Position numbers and translations under genes: made by a program. From assembly GCA_965215535.1 (NCBI GenBank), contig OZ244063.1, forward strand, positions 1,674,001-1,738,000: DNA of 64,000 nt, given 5' to 3'. The notes under the pieces are model-generated. The model worked only from the letters and a program-made list of their open reading frames with translations. It had not been told where the DNA came from and made no database searches. Shown one piece after another: positions 62,702 to 64,000 of the stretch; position 1 is the first letter of the stretch, and every line of letters starts with the position of its first letter. This DNA is from Bin94 sp965215535 (GTDB lineage: Bacteria; Gemmatimonadota; Gemmatimonadetes; Longimicrobiales; Gaopeijiaceae).

Positions 62702-63850
62702 TCAGAAAGACCCATTCCCCAACCGTCCCAGCGCCCACCGCGCATGTTCGCGCACCAGCTCGGAGCGATCGCGGGCGGCCTCCTGCAACACCGGCAAGGC
62801 CTCGGGCGACCCCCAATTGCCCAACGCGACGCAGAGATTGCGCAAGAGACCGTTGCGACGCGCTCTCGACACCGGCGAATCCCTGAATTCGCGCTGAAAT
62901 GCCTTCCCCGACATCCCCAACAGCCGGGTGGCAAGCCCGATCAGCGAAGCGCCATCCAGATCGGTGCGGGGCGCATAGGCGGATTCGCTGGCAGGTTCGG
63001 CAAAGCGTTCATTCCAGGGACAGACCTCCTGGCAGATGTCGCACCCGAAGATGCGATTGCCGATCGCGGGCCTGAGATCGTGGGGAATGGAGCCCTTAAG
63101 CTCAATGGTCAGATATGCAATGCAGCGGGTGGCGTCCATCACCGGAGCGCCCTTTTCGTCGCGCCCCAGAAGCGCACCGGTGGGACAGGCGTCGAGGCAG
63201 CGCCGGCAACTGCCGCAGTGGTCGGCGGCAAAGGGTTCCGAGGGCGAGAGCGACAGATCGGTGAGCAGCGCGCCCAGAAAGAAGTACGATCCGCGGCGCG
63301 GGTGAATGAGCATGGTGTTGCGGCCGAACCAGCCCAGGCCGGCGCGCATGGCAAGCTCGCGTTCCAGGATCGGGCCGGTATCCACATAGGCGCGCGCATG
63401 GATGGGGCGGGCGGCGATCCTGCCAAGGCGGCGCGCAAGCTCGTGCAGGCGATCGCCGAGAATGTGGTGATAGTCCTGGCCGCGGGCGTAGCGGGCGACG
63501 ATTGCGCGCGAAGGGTGGCCGGGCGGGGTGGACTGATTGCCGGATCGGGCGGACCTGTTGGCGGCGGCGGGGGTAGGGATGTTGCCAGTGGGGGATTGAT
63601 TGTCCGCATAGGACTGCGCCACCACAATCGCGCTTCGGAAGGCCGGAAGGGTGCGCTCGAGCCCGGCCCGACGACGCACCGCCTCGGAGCGGGCCAGGTA
63701 GCCCATCTCTCCATGCCGACCGGCCGCGATCCAGCGCCGGAAGTGGTCGACATGATCGCTCTGTCCCCGCGTCACGACCCCGGCCCATGCAAGCCCCAGG
63801 GCGCGCGCCTCGGCCTCAATGCGTTCGGAAGTGATCTCCATGTGTATCAT
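62702..63850 (-). CDS. queG: Epoxyqueuosine reductase QueG
   Basis: 382 residues from ATG at 63850. QueG features: GLAWAGVVTRGQSDHVDHFR, GRHGEMGYLARSE, Fe-S clusters CGSCRRCLDACPTGA and CDICQEVCPWNERF, and a C-terminal HEAT-like repeat (LPVLQEAARDRSELVREHAR). It completes queuosine synthesis in tRNA. A short stretch GARACANRSARSGNQ-like, low in conservation, sits around residue 85-100. Divergent to the SufS-like gene. Confidence 0.92.
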   Translation of the reverse strand: MIHMEITSERIEAEARALGLAWAGVVTRGQSDHVDHFRRWIAAGRHGEMGYLARSEAVRRRAGLERTLPAFRSAIVVAQSYADNQSPTGNIPTPAAANRSARSGNQSTPPGHPSRAIVARYARGQDYHHILGDRLHELARRLGRIAARPIHARAYVDTGPILERELAMRAGLGWFGRNTMLIHPRRGSYFFLGALLTDLSLSPSEPFAADHCGSCRRCLDACPTGALLGRDEKGAPVMDATRCIAYLTIELKGSIPHDLRPAIGNRIFGCDICQEVCPWNERFAEPASESAYAPRTDLDGASLIGLATRLLGMSGKAFQREFRDSPVSRARRNGLLRNLCVALGNWGSPEALPVLQEAARDRSELVREHARWALGRLGNGSF

Positions 63851-63957
63851 AGTTCGCCCGATATTCCCCCGAACGCCATCCCCCCGCCTGCCCGAATTGC
63901 AGATTCGCCCTTGCGACCCCCGAACACCCGCACCCCGGCCCCACCCCGCACGAACCC

Positions 63958-64000
63958 ATGAACCCCGATCGGATCCGCCCGGAGTTCCCCATCCTCGCCC
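63958..64000 (+). CDS. Start of cysteine desulfurase (SufS-like), partial
   Basis: Only 14 codons are in the window, from ATG at 63958: NPDRIRPEFPILA. This N-terminus is typical of SufS-type cysteine desulfurases (DRIRADFPIL). The gene continues past the window edge. Identity rests on a short match. Confidence 0.45.
   Translation, partial: MNPDRIRPEFPILA

Noticed and set aside
1..64000. tRNA, rRNA, CRISPR arrays, prophage or complete insertion sequences
   Set aside because: I looked for T-loop-like sequence, repeat-spacer arrays and transposase motifs and found none that I could support.

Overview
This is a GC-rich bacterial window (roughly two-thirds G+C by eye) with dense genes, many lipoprotein and signal sequences, outer-membrane barrels and beta-propeller proteins. 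The mix suggests a Gram-negative, free-living or marine heterotroph. The combination of a DUF5916 barrel, LVIVD lipoproteins, six-bladed propellers, PepSY, DUF4159, MoxR/DUF58/BatA and DUF4175 is what I would expect from Gemmatimonadota or a nearby phylum. This placement is inference: there is no rRNA or tRNA here to anchor it.

Layout. 1-9 kb: cell-envelope genes (partial DUF5916 protein, helix-hairpin-helix lipoprotein, PepSY membrane protein, CarboxypepD-reg protein, NHL propeller lipoprotein, HupE/UreJ-like and TauE/SafE-like membrane proteins). 9.3-13 kb: a lower-GC, translationally coupled pair, a RecQ-like helicase fused to a phosphoribosyltransferase-like domain plus a DprA-like protein. 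13-14.8 kb: small membrane, Clp-N and MORN-type genes. 14.9-20 kb: DinB - SDR - fused hydantoinase A/B operon with overlapping genes. 20.5-25 kb: YjbQ-like fusion protein, TPR/metallopeptidase protein, DUF4159 protein. 25-27.7 kb: secreted propeller-like proteins. 28-36 kb: MoxR - DUF58 - BatA - DUF4175 cluster, interrupted by a fragment of a XamI-type restriction endonuclease. 36-46 kb: SRPBCC protein, NamZ muramidase, a DUF488/DUF488/dual-OB cluster, a nuclease-fold lipoprotein, GH109 oxidoreductase-like protein, MFS and DUF305 proteins. 46-50 kb: two tandem LVIVD lipoprotein paralogs. 50-61 kb: DUF262/DUF1524 gene, an outer-membrane barrel with a His-rich secreted protein, and a type III restriction-modification locus (res then mod). 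61-64 kb: SDR, OmpA-like barrel, QueG and the start of a SufS-like gene.

The most notable theme is the state of the defence-type genes. The type III mod gene carries a 29-bp poly-G tract on its coding strand, which throws it out of frame and looks like a phase-variation switch, plus a second 1-nt frameshift in its AT-rich target-recognition region. The DUF262 gene, the dual-OB gene and the XamI-like gene each also show a 1-nt frameshift, whereas nearly all long housekeeping genes in the same 64 kb read through cleanly. The RecQ-PRTase/DprA pair and the res gene are intact.

Other structure: a dispersed intergenic two-hairpin element in three copies, with compensatory base changes in its stem, and a 17-nt identical promoter-like motif ahead of two unlinked minus-strand genes. 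I found no tRNA, rRNA, CRISPR array or complete insertion sequence.
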